A stretch of DNA of 64,000 nucleotides from contig OX485809.1 in the NCBI GenBank assembly GCA_950295325.1, positions 38,030,081 to 38,094,080 of the forward strand, given 5' to 3'. This stretch comes from Polytrichum commune (taxonomy: Eukaryota > Streptophyta > Polytrichopsida > Polytrichales > Polytrichaceae). A model generated the notes under the pieces. It did no database searches. It saw only the letters and a program-made list of their open reading frames with translations, and had not been told where the DNA came from. This document shows, piece after piece, positions 47,556 through 64,000 of the stretch. A program made the translations under genes and the position numbers. The stretch's first letter is position 1. Each line of letters opens with the position of its first letter.

Positions 47556-47698
47556 TCTGATGTTGTGCTTCCAAAAAGCCTTAGAAATTGAGTGTATTGG
47601 GGCTTAAAATAGAAGAACAATACAACTAAGACAAAGTGACGCAATAAAGGAACCCTTAAAGATCAAAAAAGAAAAATTGGATGACTTAAGATAGGTGA

Positions 47699-47898
47699 CT
47701 TTCTTTTTTCTTTTCTTCTTTTTTGAGATAGAACCCCGACAGGCCAGCGCCAAAGCACAGGAGGCAGTTGACCACCAGGCAAGTTTTTCCGTCAAGTAGA
47801 GAGGAGATTTCACAGCCGCGAATCGAATCGCCAACCTCTTCCTTGAGATTTGGGTATCTCTCCACCATCATCCTGTAGTTTACGGTCATCTTGGACCA
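47699..47898 (-). mobile_element. tRNA-derived SINE, complete with 11-bp target duplication
   Basis: Flanked by AAGATAGGTGA at 47688-47698 and 47899-47909. Read on the minus strand it starts near 47898, carries an A-box-like GATGGTGGAGAG and B-box-like GATTCGATTCG about 30 bp apart, and ends in an A-rich tail (complement of the TTC-rich run at 47699-47730). This is the classic layout of a tRNA-derived SINE inserted by LINE machinery. A related copy is at about 19575-19745. Confidence 0.85.
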
Positions 47899-47909
47899 AA
47901 GATAGGTGA

Positions 47910-49259
47910 ATGAAAACTACACTAAAATCACATGTGTACAGTTGAAAGCTAAATTCAACCTCTTGACATACCAAAAATCCATGTATAAGATATTGATTGC
48001 CGATGTATTCATAAACAATTCAGAGGAAGGAAGGAAGCAAACAAACATATGAGCATGTGGATGGACAATCATTGGATGATGCCTGAAAACAAGTGATGGA
48101 TTTCATCCAGCTGTGATCTTTGACACATGGGTTGCATGCACACGCCCTCCTCTATCCCTCATTGGAGAAGCTGTGAGCCTCATCCATAGCCGGAACCCTT
48201 GTCAGCATCCGACTTTCCCATTCACTGCCCTTTCCAAGTAAAGGATTTTTGTAGTGGCGGCATCAAGTCAAACTCGCTTGCATCATAGTTGAGACAAGAA
48301 ACACATGATTATGTAAGAATTAAGATTAATCAAAGGTGTTTCCATCGAATTACTTCATATATTACATACTAATACTACTCAATTTAACTAGCTAATTACG
48401 AATTCGCTAATTCTAATTAGGGATAGTGAACATCGCAAAGCCCATTTCTTCTTACCTGGTAGCGTGTCTAACTCCATATGTATGAGAAGGTTGTTGATGA
48501 CTCACGTCGGGTTCAGTAGCCCGAAATTCCCCCATTATAATTTAAAAAGGAATTGCGGTCTTGTAATGCTTAGATGGAGAATAAGTGGTCTAGTTTTAAC
48601 CTGACTAGCTGGGTCTAGGTATTAAAATTCGACATCCATGGTTGAAAGGTTTGTGGTTAAGTGTGGATCTAAGATTGGACACCAAAAAGACATTGAGGAA
48701 ACATGTGTGACCATTGAATGAGCACGTGAACTTTCATTTTGATAATGAATAAAGTGTTTTCAAATGAGCTCTAGAAATCATGAGGCAAATGGTTACGGGC
48801 ACTTGTACTAAATGTGTGTTGCATATCATCAAGAAGTGGGTGTAGAGAGGAAAGTTTCTGAATAAAACACGTCTTCCTTATTGCCGCATTGATTAGCCGA
48901 CAATGTACCTTGTCATTTAAAAAAAATTAAAATTAAAAAAGGGGGGGATTCAAGTCTATGTGGGTTACATGTGGCAAGGCCTTGGGAGCTCTTGAAGTGG
49001 AAGGTGGCGTGGTTTACAATTGGCAATGCTTGGGTCCCTTTTGAAATGTAAGGCAACATGGTAGTGCAATGCAGATCCCTCTACAAAGCTATGGGCCTCA
49101 GTTTTGTGTGTGTGTCAGGTACTATGCATCACTTGTGGGCCGAAGGCAAGTGCACTATGGGTGTGGCGTGCTTTTGGTTCTCTTGTGCATGTTAACTGGT
49201 TGGTTATTTGGGGTGGGTTTTGTTGTCGACGTTGTATCATGGTGATTGATTTTTGATAG
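47910..49259. other. gene-free stretch
   Basis: No gene recognised apart from a truncated MITE (48655-48878). Confidence 0.5.
48655..48878 (+). mobile_element. TA-target MITE family, left-truncated copy
   Basis: The interior (gtgtggatctaagattggac, tttgataatgaat, atgagctct.. ) and right end (aacacgtcttcct followed by TA) match 37484-37862. The left end is missing. Confidence 0.65.
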
Positions 49260-50040
49260 GAGGTTTTTTGGTTGTGTTTTGAGATGCCTCAAAGAATGAG
49301 GGTGGTTCCTCATCCACAAGCACATGAGCAAACTTGTTCTTCTTTGAAGTATGTTGAGGCTTTTGTTACTGATGCAATGGGGGTGTAGACATTAGCATAA
49401 GATTGTTAATGAATTTGAGGAGGTTCGTTGAAGACCATTGTCTTGCTAGATTGTGCTCTATTGAGAGGGGAGGGTTATGACTTATAAGTATTTCCAAATG
49501 ATGGTCAAGGGTAGCTCCAACAGTTTGTTAGTGTTGAACAAGGAAAACAAGTTTTCTTTAGGATGGGATGCAAATCCAATTGTGGGGCATATTATTTCTT
49601 GTAGGATGTTGAGAGATGAGAAATTGCACACTTTTTGGGGTATGGTGGGATATTGCATGAAGGACAATGGGGGGAACCACTTTGAGTTTGTGCATCATGA
49701 TGTTCATTTTGGTGATTTGAATGAGGGGAATGGAGTATGCAAAATTTGGGATGGTGGGACTCAAAAATTGGGTAAGTTTGTCTCACATTAATATTTCTAC
49801 AAGGAGCTCACCAACAGTCACGTATGTTTTTACATGGAGAAACATTTGAGTGTTAGTCTTTCAGGAACGTTATTTCACATATGTAAGGGTGGAAAATTCT
49901 ATTTGAATCCCACATGGATCATTCCTTTGAAATCCATAGGAATGAATGTGAGAAGGTTTCATGACATAAGAATGGAGTATATTTTGAACGTGTTCTTTGA
50001 CACTATCTTCAAGGTGTCTAAGATAATGTTTAATATTTAG
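49260..50040 (+). pseudogene. decayed HUH/Rep-like replication protein of a transposon (tentative)
   Basis: Pieces of one gene in shifting frames. 49477-49791 is open and contains LGWDANPIVGHIISCRMLR, then LHTFWGMVGYCMKDNGGNHFE. The Y-x-x-K in GYCMKD is the form of HUH motif 3, where Tyr is the DNA nucleophile. About 80 codons upstream in the same frame, H-stop-H at 49390-49398 could be the mutated His-x-His metal motif. After the stop at 49791, 49834-50040 gives LFHICKGGKFYLNPTWIIPL, which resembles a conserved downstream segment of Rep proteins of algal and early-plant replicative transposons (Replitron type) as I remember them. Multiple stops make it non-functional. The assignment rests on motif memory without a search. 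Confidence 0.4.
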
Positions 50041-50439
50041 ATGTTTTCCTATTTTATTTTCATGTGGGACCCCCCCCCTTTAATACCCAAAATAAGTAGT
50101 GTGTTGCCTTTAAAATGGCACCAAATTGCAACATCCTAAATCCTTTTGAATTTGACGACAGAATCCTGGCAAATGTTAAACTTTTACCGAACCTCGGCCC
50201 AATGTCATGACTTTTGCACACGACTTGGCGAGCTCTGATGACACCAACTGGACATGGACACTAAATCTACAGTCGCAATAGATGTCAAGATAAGATGTAC
50301 GGTAGACGTAGATCCAGAGGCTTCAGGAAGCTTCTGGCATTCTCGAGATCGTTCTTCGCCATAGCCGTGACAATGCACCCGGACCTCCACAGGGACACAG
50401 ATTTATTCGCAATGATCTCCGGCCGCTGTCTGCATTCTC

Positions 50440-51430
50440 ATAGAATGTTTTAAAGTCTTTATAACTCTGCTGCAAGAGTTCTGCCGCAGACGCACTAAAA
50501 TTGGCCTTCTCTGTGCACCTGCTGAGCTTCTTGGAATAGGTGAAGGTATTTGTCTGCAACCTTTGAAGCTGACTGCGATCCGTCCTGTTTGCATTCCTTG
50601 AGTTCTTTCCAGTGTTTAAGAATCTCTTATAAGTTTTTTGAATCGGAGTTTCAAATATTTGCTGCTCCTGTGGAACTAGTGTAACGGAAGGTTTGTCATC
50701 TCCATTCTTTAAGATGACTACGAGCTGCCTATTTGCATTCCTTTAATTTAGATACAATCTGTAAAACCATGCTGAAAATTTCTGCATCGGAGGCTCGAGA
50801 AACTGCAGCTTACGTGCACCGTTTGAGCTTCTTTGGATAGTAAATTTTTTTCTATCGCGACCTTTGGAGCTGACTGCGATCCTACCTGTTTTCATTATTT
50901 AAATCCTTGCCGGTGTCTAAGAATCTTTTATAAGGTAGCTGAATTGGAGTGCCAAGAATTCTCCGCCTCTGTGCACCCGTTGAGCTTCTTCGTGTAGTAG
51001 CAGGTTTGTCATCTCAATTTGTAAAGATGACTACGAATCTCCTATTTGCATTCCTTCGATTTCGATTTTCGTCTTTAAGAATATAAAGCATTTTTTCTGC
51101 ATCGGAGGCTCGATAATTTCCATCCTATGTGCACCGGTTGAGCTTCTTTGGATGGTGAATTATTTCTATCGCAATTTTAGGAGTTGACTACATTCCTCCT
51201 ATTTTCATTCTTTTGAATTCAATTCCAGCCTTCTTTAAGAGTATAATGCAAATTTTCTGCATCGGAGGCTCGGGAAAATTGCACCCTATGTACACCGGTT
51301 GAGCTTCTATGCACAGTGAAAAGCTATCGCGAATCATTAATGCAAGAGTGTACTTCTTCCTGTTATTATTCATCTGATTCTTTAGAATTCTCTTGTAACT
51401 TTTTTGCACTGGATGCACACCACCCGTGGT
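50440..51430 (-). repeat. diverged ~158-bp tandem repeat array with coding-like minus strand
   Basis: The landmark GTGCACC.GTTGAGCTTCTT recurs at 50513, 50814, 50971, 51129 and 51290, with a weaker copy near 50668, spacing 146-161 bp. Each unit also has (ctgc)atcggaggctc, gactgcgatcc and tttgcattc words. On the minus strand units 1-2 lie in one open frame of 139 codons (50742-50326). Units translate similarly: TPIQKTYKRFLNTGKN-RNANR, then SQLQR, then KKLSRCTE; other copies give EPPMQK, TPIQLPYKRFLDTGKD and KKLKRCT. Other units are broken by stops and shifts. No family is recognised. It is either a decayed repeat protein or a satellite-like array that happens to be open. Confidence 0.7.
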
Positions 51431-58260
<6,830 letters not shown>

Positions 58261-59246
58261 GACAGACTGGGTACTTGCCTCGCAAATTTTGTATAGTCGT
58301 AGAGAATCTAGGTGGTACTTCAGTTGCACTTTTCTTAAGAATATCCTTAACAGATGTCAGTTGAGCATTACAATGTCAAGTGGTCCCAGTGACATAAATA
58401 GCAAATTAGTCATGGTGCCAGTTGGACTGGAGGCAGACCATAATATACAACATAATATCTTCTGTACAATTTACACATGAGCAATGCAAGTACACTGATT
58501 CTAACACATCCTTCAAGGTTGTGAACAATCCACTTCCCGACTTTTGCATGGCTAGTAGTGCAAGTGTTCATGCTCTGCATTCATTTTGTGGCGTTCTGGA
58601 AAACGTGTTCTCGTGCAGCCTCCTACCAAGATATAAATCAAGAAAGTCATACCACCAAGAGAGATCATGTAGGACAGCTCCAAAGATGGACAAGTTACAC
58701 AACAGTAACATCGACAACGTGCAAGGCAAGCTACATTGTATTGTTGTGTGAAGCACGATTTGCTGACAATAAATGCTTATAAACTAGCATTAACATTGCG
58801 GCAAAAAATAAAATGCACAATATCTCAGATGTGCTGCACATCATGAACAAAATGTACTGCCACTACTACTACACCTTCCTGATGACGAAGATTGTATCGC
58901 AAGATTCGTGCCAAATGAAGCCATCTCTTCTCTTACTCACACATTTTACATGGAGTCAGAACCTTGACCCCAACAAAATGTCAAGGCCTTGACTCCACTT
59001 CTTTCTACATATCCAAAGAAGCACCTCTCCCGGGCCAGAGACTTGTGTGTTGCAATCTGGGCGTATTCACAACTCTGTTAAGGTATGTACACACAGCTTC
59101 TGATTGGGGGCAAGGCTTCTTGTTACTCGCACTACTCACCAAACTGCAAGAGTTGGATGAGTAGCATAGCTCAGGCTTCGATTTGGTGTAAAGAGCAGGA
59201 TGACATTTCTGACGTGCACTTGTTGGAGTATCTGCAGATACAGCAG
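58261..59246. other. convergent intergenic region between HSP70 and MED15
   Basis: 986 bp between two stop codons on opposite strands; it must hold both 3' UTRs. Several overlapping short frames on both strands are not conserved-looking. No gene is seen. Confidence 0.6.
58768..58773 (+). terminator. candidate poly(A) signal of the HSP70 gene
   Basis: AATAAA 508 bp after the HSP70 stop; another AATAAA follows at 58807-58812. Plant poly(A) signals are loose, so this is a candidate only. Confidence 0.35.
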
Positions 59247-62200
59247 CTACGTTGCAGATACACATGTCTCCCAAACACCCATTGCTGAGCTGAAGTTGCC
59301 GCCGCCATATTGGTGTGCATATTCATTCACAGAATTTCGGGCACATTCATCCCAGCATGAAGCAATTGCAGCAATTGACATGGGTCCCGGTAAGCATCTG
59401 ACCTCCCTCAAAAATTCACTTCGTGCACTGACTGCGACTTGGTGACTGGCAACAAACCCACGCCATCCCATGTCAGCGGCCAGGGGAAGCTAAATGGATC
59501 TCTACAATTTTGCACAATAGCATAGGAAGGCCCATTGTGTAAATTAGTAGAAGCAGGCCTCTCAATTAGCAATACGACACTTCAAAAACTACTGTTGTAT
59601 AGATAGTAAAAAGAACACTATGTACATGACTAAAACATATGAATGAAAAAGATTACCACCAGTGAAGAGCTAAAGCATTGTAAATGTTTGAATCACCAGA
59701 ACAAGTCATAAAGTAAGATGTGCGCTTACTTAGATTGTGGTGATGATGCGTCAAACCAAACAAGTGGTGAGCTTTCGGGATAAGTAGGGGGCAGAGTCAA
59801 GAACAGTGGGGCCATCTGAACCTGAGACTAGCAACACAATTGAAAGAGTCAAATATTGATCAATATTATAGCTCGCAGAGCCTGCAGAGCAGGTATTTGG
59901 CAATGCAAAATAGCAATCCCCAACTAGATGTGCACCTGCAGAAATTAGCATAGGAGTAAATGTAGTATCAGGATGCAGACAGACACCAAAGAAGTGAGAA
60001 AGGAGCTAACTAACTATACTTTGCAGTGGACAGGCACAAGCCGTTAAAAATATTACCATAGAGTACTCTTTAGCTTGAAGAAATGACACATTGGGACTGA
60101 CAGCATTCCCCTTGTAACAACAAGTAAGTACAATGCCATCCTTCCCTTTTCCTGCCTCCTCTTGAGTGGCTTCTGCACTGACTTCCACTACAGTGTCAAT
60201 CAGGCGGCTGTTGATCTGCATAATTTCCTCCTCTAAACTTGCCGTTATCTGCCACAAGCACAAGATACAGGCAACTGGTTAGCATCAACCCTACAAAGCT
60301 CAGAAACGTTATCATTACAAAGCAGAATAAAACCAGTAACTCCTGCCAGATGCAATCCACACTATGATGATCAATGTAACCCTCTTTTGGGAATCCTCAA
60401 ACACCATAAGAATAAGTGGGTATGGTCCACAGGTTCATGCTTTTGTTAAGACACACCATTTTCAGTAAGAGTGAGGTCCAATAGCAGTTACTTGAGTTAT
60501 ATTGCACAAATTCCATGACATGCAGGAGCTTGACCAATTAACTATGTGGTTCTGATTAACATCCTATGGTTGGACAATTTCCGTGCACCCCATTGATTTT
60601 CCCCTCCACAAGCCATATATTTGAGTCATAATTGTTTAGTCGTGATCAGAACTACTCTAAATAGGATATTTAGTGTCATATGGTATTTAATGTCACTATG
60701 GTAACTTTTAGGATGACACTTCTTATGAATAAGTTCACAAATACTGTCATGGATGATAGATGAGTTCATCCATTGGTCGAAACGCTGCCTTCCCTGGCCA
60801 GCAACTTGTGATGAAATATTGTCATGGATGATTGAAATTTGAATGAAAAATCACTTGGTAAGTGACAGTAATTGCAACACTGTAACTCTATGATCCCCCA
60901 AAAGATATACAAAGGAATAACAAACAATGAAGGGTTAACATTTAGTGTCAGTGACACTATAGCACGAATTACAATTAGCATTGAGCGCGACAATTAGAAT
61001 TGGTGACACTAAATATCATTTCTACTGTTAGTTATGAATGGCTCAGTGAGATAAAACATTAAATAAATAGGAACCAACCTTAATTCTGGGGCTCTTGATA
61101 TCAGAAACGATATACATGCTGGGATCCATGTGTGTTGTGTACAGAGAGTTGGTGAGAGTTCCATCTGAAGATATCATGTTCAATGGTACTGAATCCACAC
61201 AGCGTCGTTTCTTGCGCGAAACATTGCTGCTATCTTGGGTAAATGACCCACTTGCTTGGAGAAATGACCTTGTCTTTGCTGCCAGATCCTCGCCAATAGC
61301 TGCTCGAGAACCAACACCTGGAGCTGACGCCGCCAAAGTCTCCGCACAGCTAATCATGGCATTAAGCTCACTGACCGCTGCCTTCAGATCTCTACTGGGC
61401 ATTGAGTCGACCTGCACATAATCAGGTTCAGCTTCAGATCAACAATTCCTTACGAGAACATTCCAGCTTCTATATAGAACACAATTCTCTTTTTTTTAAA
61501 GGAAAAAAAAGGATAACGCCTCAGTTTCCAAACACCAGCACAAATTATAGAGTTTCTTAACCCACAGGCTACTGCCTCAATCAAGAGGCGGAGTCTTTCT
61601 AATGGTCGTAACTGGGCCCAACTTGATTGCTCACTGTTTCCTCCTCTACTAGGCTTGCCAAGCCCCTCAGTACCCACAACTTTTTAACACAACCCGGCCA
61701 GTTGACCCAGCGATCCCACAATGATTGAGTGGACCATAGCGGTTTGAAGCTATTAGCTTAATGCTCAGCTCACTTGAAAATGTTGCCTGAGGTACTCTGT
61801 AAACTGCACTCAGTTCATTGTTGCCGACATGCATTCACTGTAGTTGCTTGAAGCAATAACTTTGCATTTATCTAGCTCTAAATCATTGCAAGTCTCTTCT
61901 AACATCATATCATTACACTTCCTGGTCAAGCAAGTATAGATAGGAATATTATTGGTCCAGAGAGAAGAGATAAACCTTTCGCTTTAATCGCTCGAGTGGA
62001 AGGTCAGCAGAGTTTGTTTTGTCCAGAAGTGGTGTCCCTGGAGAAAATGTTTGCACTGCATCATGAATTGTCCCTATTTGTGCTGGGCTTGGCGAAAAGT
62101 CGGCCATAAGAGGTGATACAGCCATGCCTGGGGTATTGATTGCTCGAGCATTGCTTGATGCTGCCATGGCTGCTTGCAGAGCTTGCATTGTTCCTGGTGT

Positions 62201-63739
62201 TGATGAGGAGTTCGTTGGTGGTGCTGGACCCATTGTCTCAGCCTCGTCCTGGGTGGGAGGTGTTCCCGGAAGCGTTGAAGGGGAAGGAGTTCGAAATGGT
62301 GGGGTTGCAGTCTGATATCAAGTAATATTGAAAGTCACAACACAGACCCTTTTCTACTATTAAAATTAATTAATTAATTAATCAATCAATAATTGTAATT
62401 ATGCATGTGGCATCGTGCTAACTCCACTGCAATTACATGCCAATACAATTGTATGCTGTCCATAAATGTAACAGCTCTGCGAACACAACTAACAGGCCCT
62501 GTCATGCTATATGATCAAACGCAAATTCGAATGGCACCTTTGGCATCTGCAGTGCTGCAAATGTTTGATCTGGTTGAGGTGACATTTGTTGGGATATTTG
62601 TGGTGATGGAGCCTGCATCAACTGAGGTGATGAAACCAGCTGAGGAGAACCTGCTTTAAGTGACTGCTGTTGCTGTTGTTGCAACTGTTGCTGAAACAAC
62701 TGTCGCTGCTTCAATTGCTGCTGCTGCTGCTGCATCAGAACCTGATGCTCCCAAAACCCTCTCAAAGGTCAATTTACATCAACTAGAGACTCATGGTTTG
62801 GCCTCATCCCATCCTTGTCTAGTGAGTTACTGGCCCACACAAAGGAGACAACTACTAACGCTGATTGGTACTCACAGGAATGGATGTATTTGGTCACGTG
62901 GCGCATCAAACCTACGCTAGGCATTATGAAAAAAGGGGAAAATATATATATAGATAGATAGATAGATGAGAATATGAAGCAAGGAAATCTAGAATCTTGC
63001 CAACAGCTTGTATAGAACTCACTGAACATAAACTTCCGATTTCACCAATAAATAACTGGAAACCTAACCTACCTGCTTCGCAACTGCTTGCTTAGTCCTC
63101 AGGTCTGATGATGAGTAAGGGTCCGACATCTGTTGCTGCTGTTGCTGCTGCCAGAATAACAAACAGAGAAAAGGCTTTCAAAGAAAGTTCTTGGGAGTAT
63201 CCTGATCTATGAATAAAAGATAAATCATTCTGTCACATTAAGACCTTCCAGACCATGGAACTAAAATGGGACTCTTGGTATCATCAAAAAACCCTCACTG
63301 GAGTTTTTGCATCATGGTGATTTCATCAATTTGTTTAGACCAAATAGGAATGAGTTCACATGATGTATCACAAGGCAAATAATTGCTGCTGTAATTAGAC
63401 ATTGTAAACTTTATTTATTTGGTGGAAATTCAGGTGTGCTTCCCTTAGCATGATATAGGGACACTCTCATCCTGATAGGAGGGTCTAAGCATCCAACTCC
63501 AAGGTTATTTTCAAAAGAAAGTTGTAATTCCCCCTGAACAACATGACGGTCTTATCGGTGATGCTGATCAACTCACATAGATGGTACAACAGTACACACA
63601 CCTGCTGAGCATGAAATACTTGAAGCTGTGCAGCCTGATTCTTTTGATGATTTTGCTGGATCTGACGATGCTGCTGGTTGAGCAGTACCTGTTGCTGTTG
63701 TTGTTGTTGCTGTTGTTGCAATCGCCTCTGCTGCACCTC
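59247..63739 (-). CDS. MED15: Mediator subunit MED15, plant type, C-terminal 522 aa (5' end beyond the window)
   Basis: Tail subunit of the RNA polymerase II Mediator, linking transcription factors to the polymerase. Eight minus-strand exons join in frame: 63739-63602, 63147-63073, 62741-62538, 62311-61976, 61411-61079, 60248-60057, 59821-59730, 59445-59247. The first two exons are Gln-rich (a run of ten Gln, then SDLRTKQAV). The third has more poly-Gln and SPQLVSSPQLMQAPSPQISQ. The fourth has TPSPSTLPGTPPTQ and ends LPLERLKRK. Next come AAVSELNAMIS, SAPGVGSRAAIGEDL and TQDSSNVSRKKRR; then LEEEIMQINSRLIDTVVEVS; then LPPTYPESSPLVW; and finally WDECARNSVNEYAHQYGGGN ending ETCVSAT. The order and motifs match plant MED15 C-terminal halves. 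The N-terminal KIX domain lies beyond 64 kb. No frameshift seen. The last acceptor (59446) was chosen for phase and length. Confidence 0.94.
60665..61017. mobile_element. inverted-repeat element in a MED15 intron (353 bp)
   Basis: Ends GATATTTAGTGTCA and TGACACTAAATATC are perfect 14-bp inverted repeats. The end type resembles 46671-46878 and 6615-6820 (TATTTAGTGTCAC). It lies within the intron 60249-61078, leaving both splice sites intact. The target duplication is not clear. Confidence 0.7.
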
Positions 63740-64000
63740 CTGTGCCCAACAGATTGTTTATCAGATACACACCACTTTTCAGGACACATTTTGTCAATGT
63801 TAACCTCAGAAGTCACAGAAGCCCTCTAGAGGGGCCTCACAACTTTATGAGGCAATTGCTGAAGAATTGACATGCTAGAGTATTCTAATATATCTATCTA
63901 CCATGCCAGCTTAGGAAATCAAAAGCTTTGAACATGGATAGTGCTCCAAAGGTATCTAAAACCAGCAAAAGATTTACTCCATACTAGATAAAGTGAAACT
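63740..64000. other. MED15 intron sequence at the window edge
   Basis: Upstream of the first recognised MED15 exon. A short minus-strand frame here (starting MSILQQLPHK) lacks support as an exon. Confidence 0.5.

Noticed and set aside
50513-51310. CRISPR-like array
   Set aside because: Units are long, diverged and contiguous, without short identical repeats and unique spacers, and the genome is a plant's.
59005-59274. 89-codon minus-strand frame downstream of MED15
   Set aside because: It overlaps the MED15 stop in another frame and has no motif; probably 3' UTR.
62124-62920. Plus-strand frames of 60-86 codons with Ala/Val or Leu runs
   Set aside because: They are the reverse strand of MED15 poly-Gln and Pro/Ser-rich exons.

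Overview
This window is nuclear DNA of a land plant. Three spliced host genes can be rebuilt exon by exon, and all three are of plant type: a chloroplast-targeted DnaK/HSP70, a plant-style Mediator subunit MED15, and the AC19 (RPAC19) subunit shared by RNA polymerases I and III. The rest, most of 64 kb, is AT-rich and filled with old transposable elements, simple-sequence runs and decayed repeats. Such low gene density, plus a Tc1-type DD34E transposon and a probable HUH-type Rep remnant, fits a large repeat-rich genome. I lean to a non-flowering lineage, but no single sequence proves that.

Layout. 1-31.3 kb is a transposon graveyard without a recognisable host gene. It holds several families of short inverted-repeat elements, many with exact target duplications: hAT-type (8-bp), PIF/Harbinger-type (TTA), a TA-target family with about seven copies across the window, and a complete-ended 1.56-kb Tc1/mariner element at 7408-8971 with a broken transposase. 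It also has tRNA-derived SINE-like copies, tandem duplications and dispersed repeats. 31.3-33.5 kb is a hAT transposase pseudogene. 34.9-38.1 kb is RPAC19 on the minus strand (3 exons, with MITEs in a 2.2-kb first intron and two telo-boxes upstream). 38.1-50 kb is again mostly repeats, with a SINE flanked by an 11-bp target duplication and a decayed Rep-like gene at about 49.3-50.0 kb. 50.4-51.4 kb is a diverged ~158-bp tandem repeat array with coding-like translation on the minus strand. 52.5-58.3 kb is the chloroplast HSP70 gene on the plus strand (14 coding exons, 708 aa). 59.2-63.7 kb holds the last 8 coding exons found of MED15 on the minus strand; its 5' part lies beyond the window. HSP70 and MED15 are convergent, with 986 bp between their stop codons.

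The three host genes are housekeeping genes of separate pathways (plastid protein folding, rRNA/tRNA transcription, Pol II Mediator) and show no operon-like link. The most unusual material is in the mobile fraction: the DD34E element with a second, inner inverted pair, the Rep-like remnant, the tandem repeat array beside HSP70, and element insertions whose history can be read from target duplications and related empty sites. Exon boundaries come from reading frames, GT-AG signals and remembered family conservation; no alignment or transcript evidence was available.
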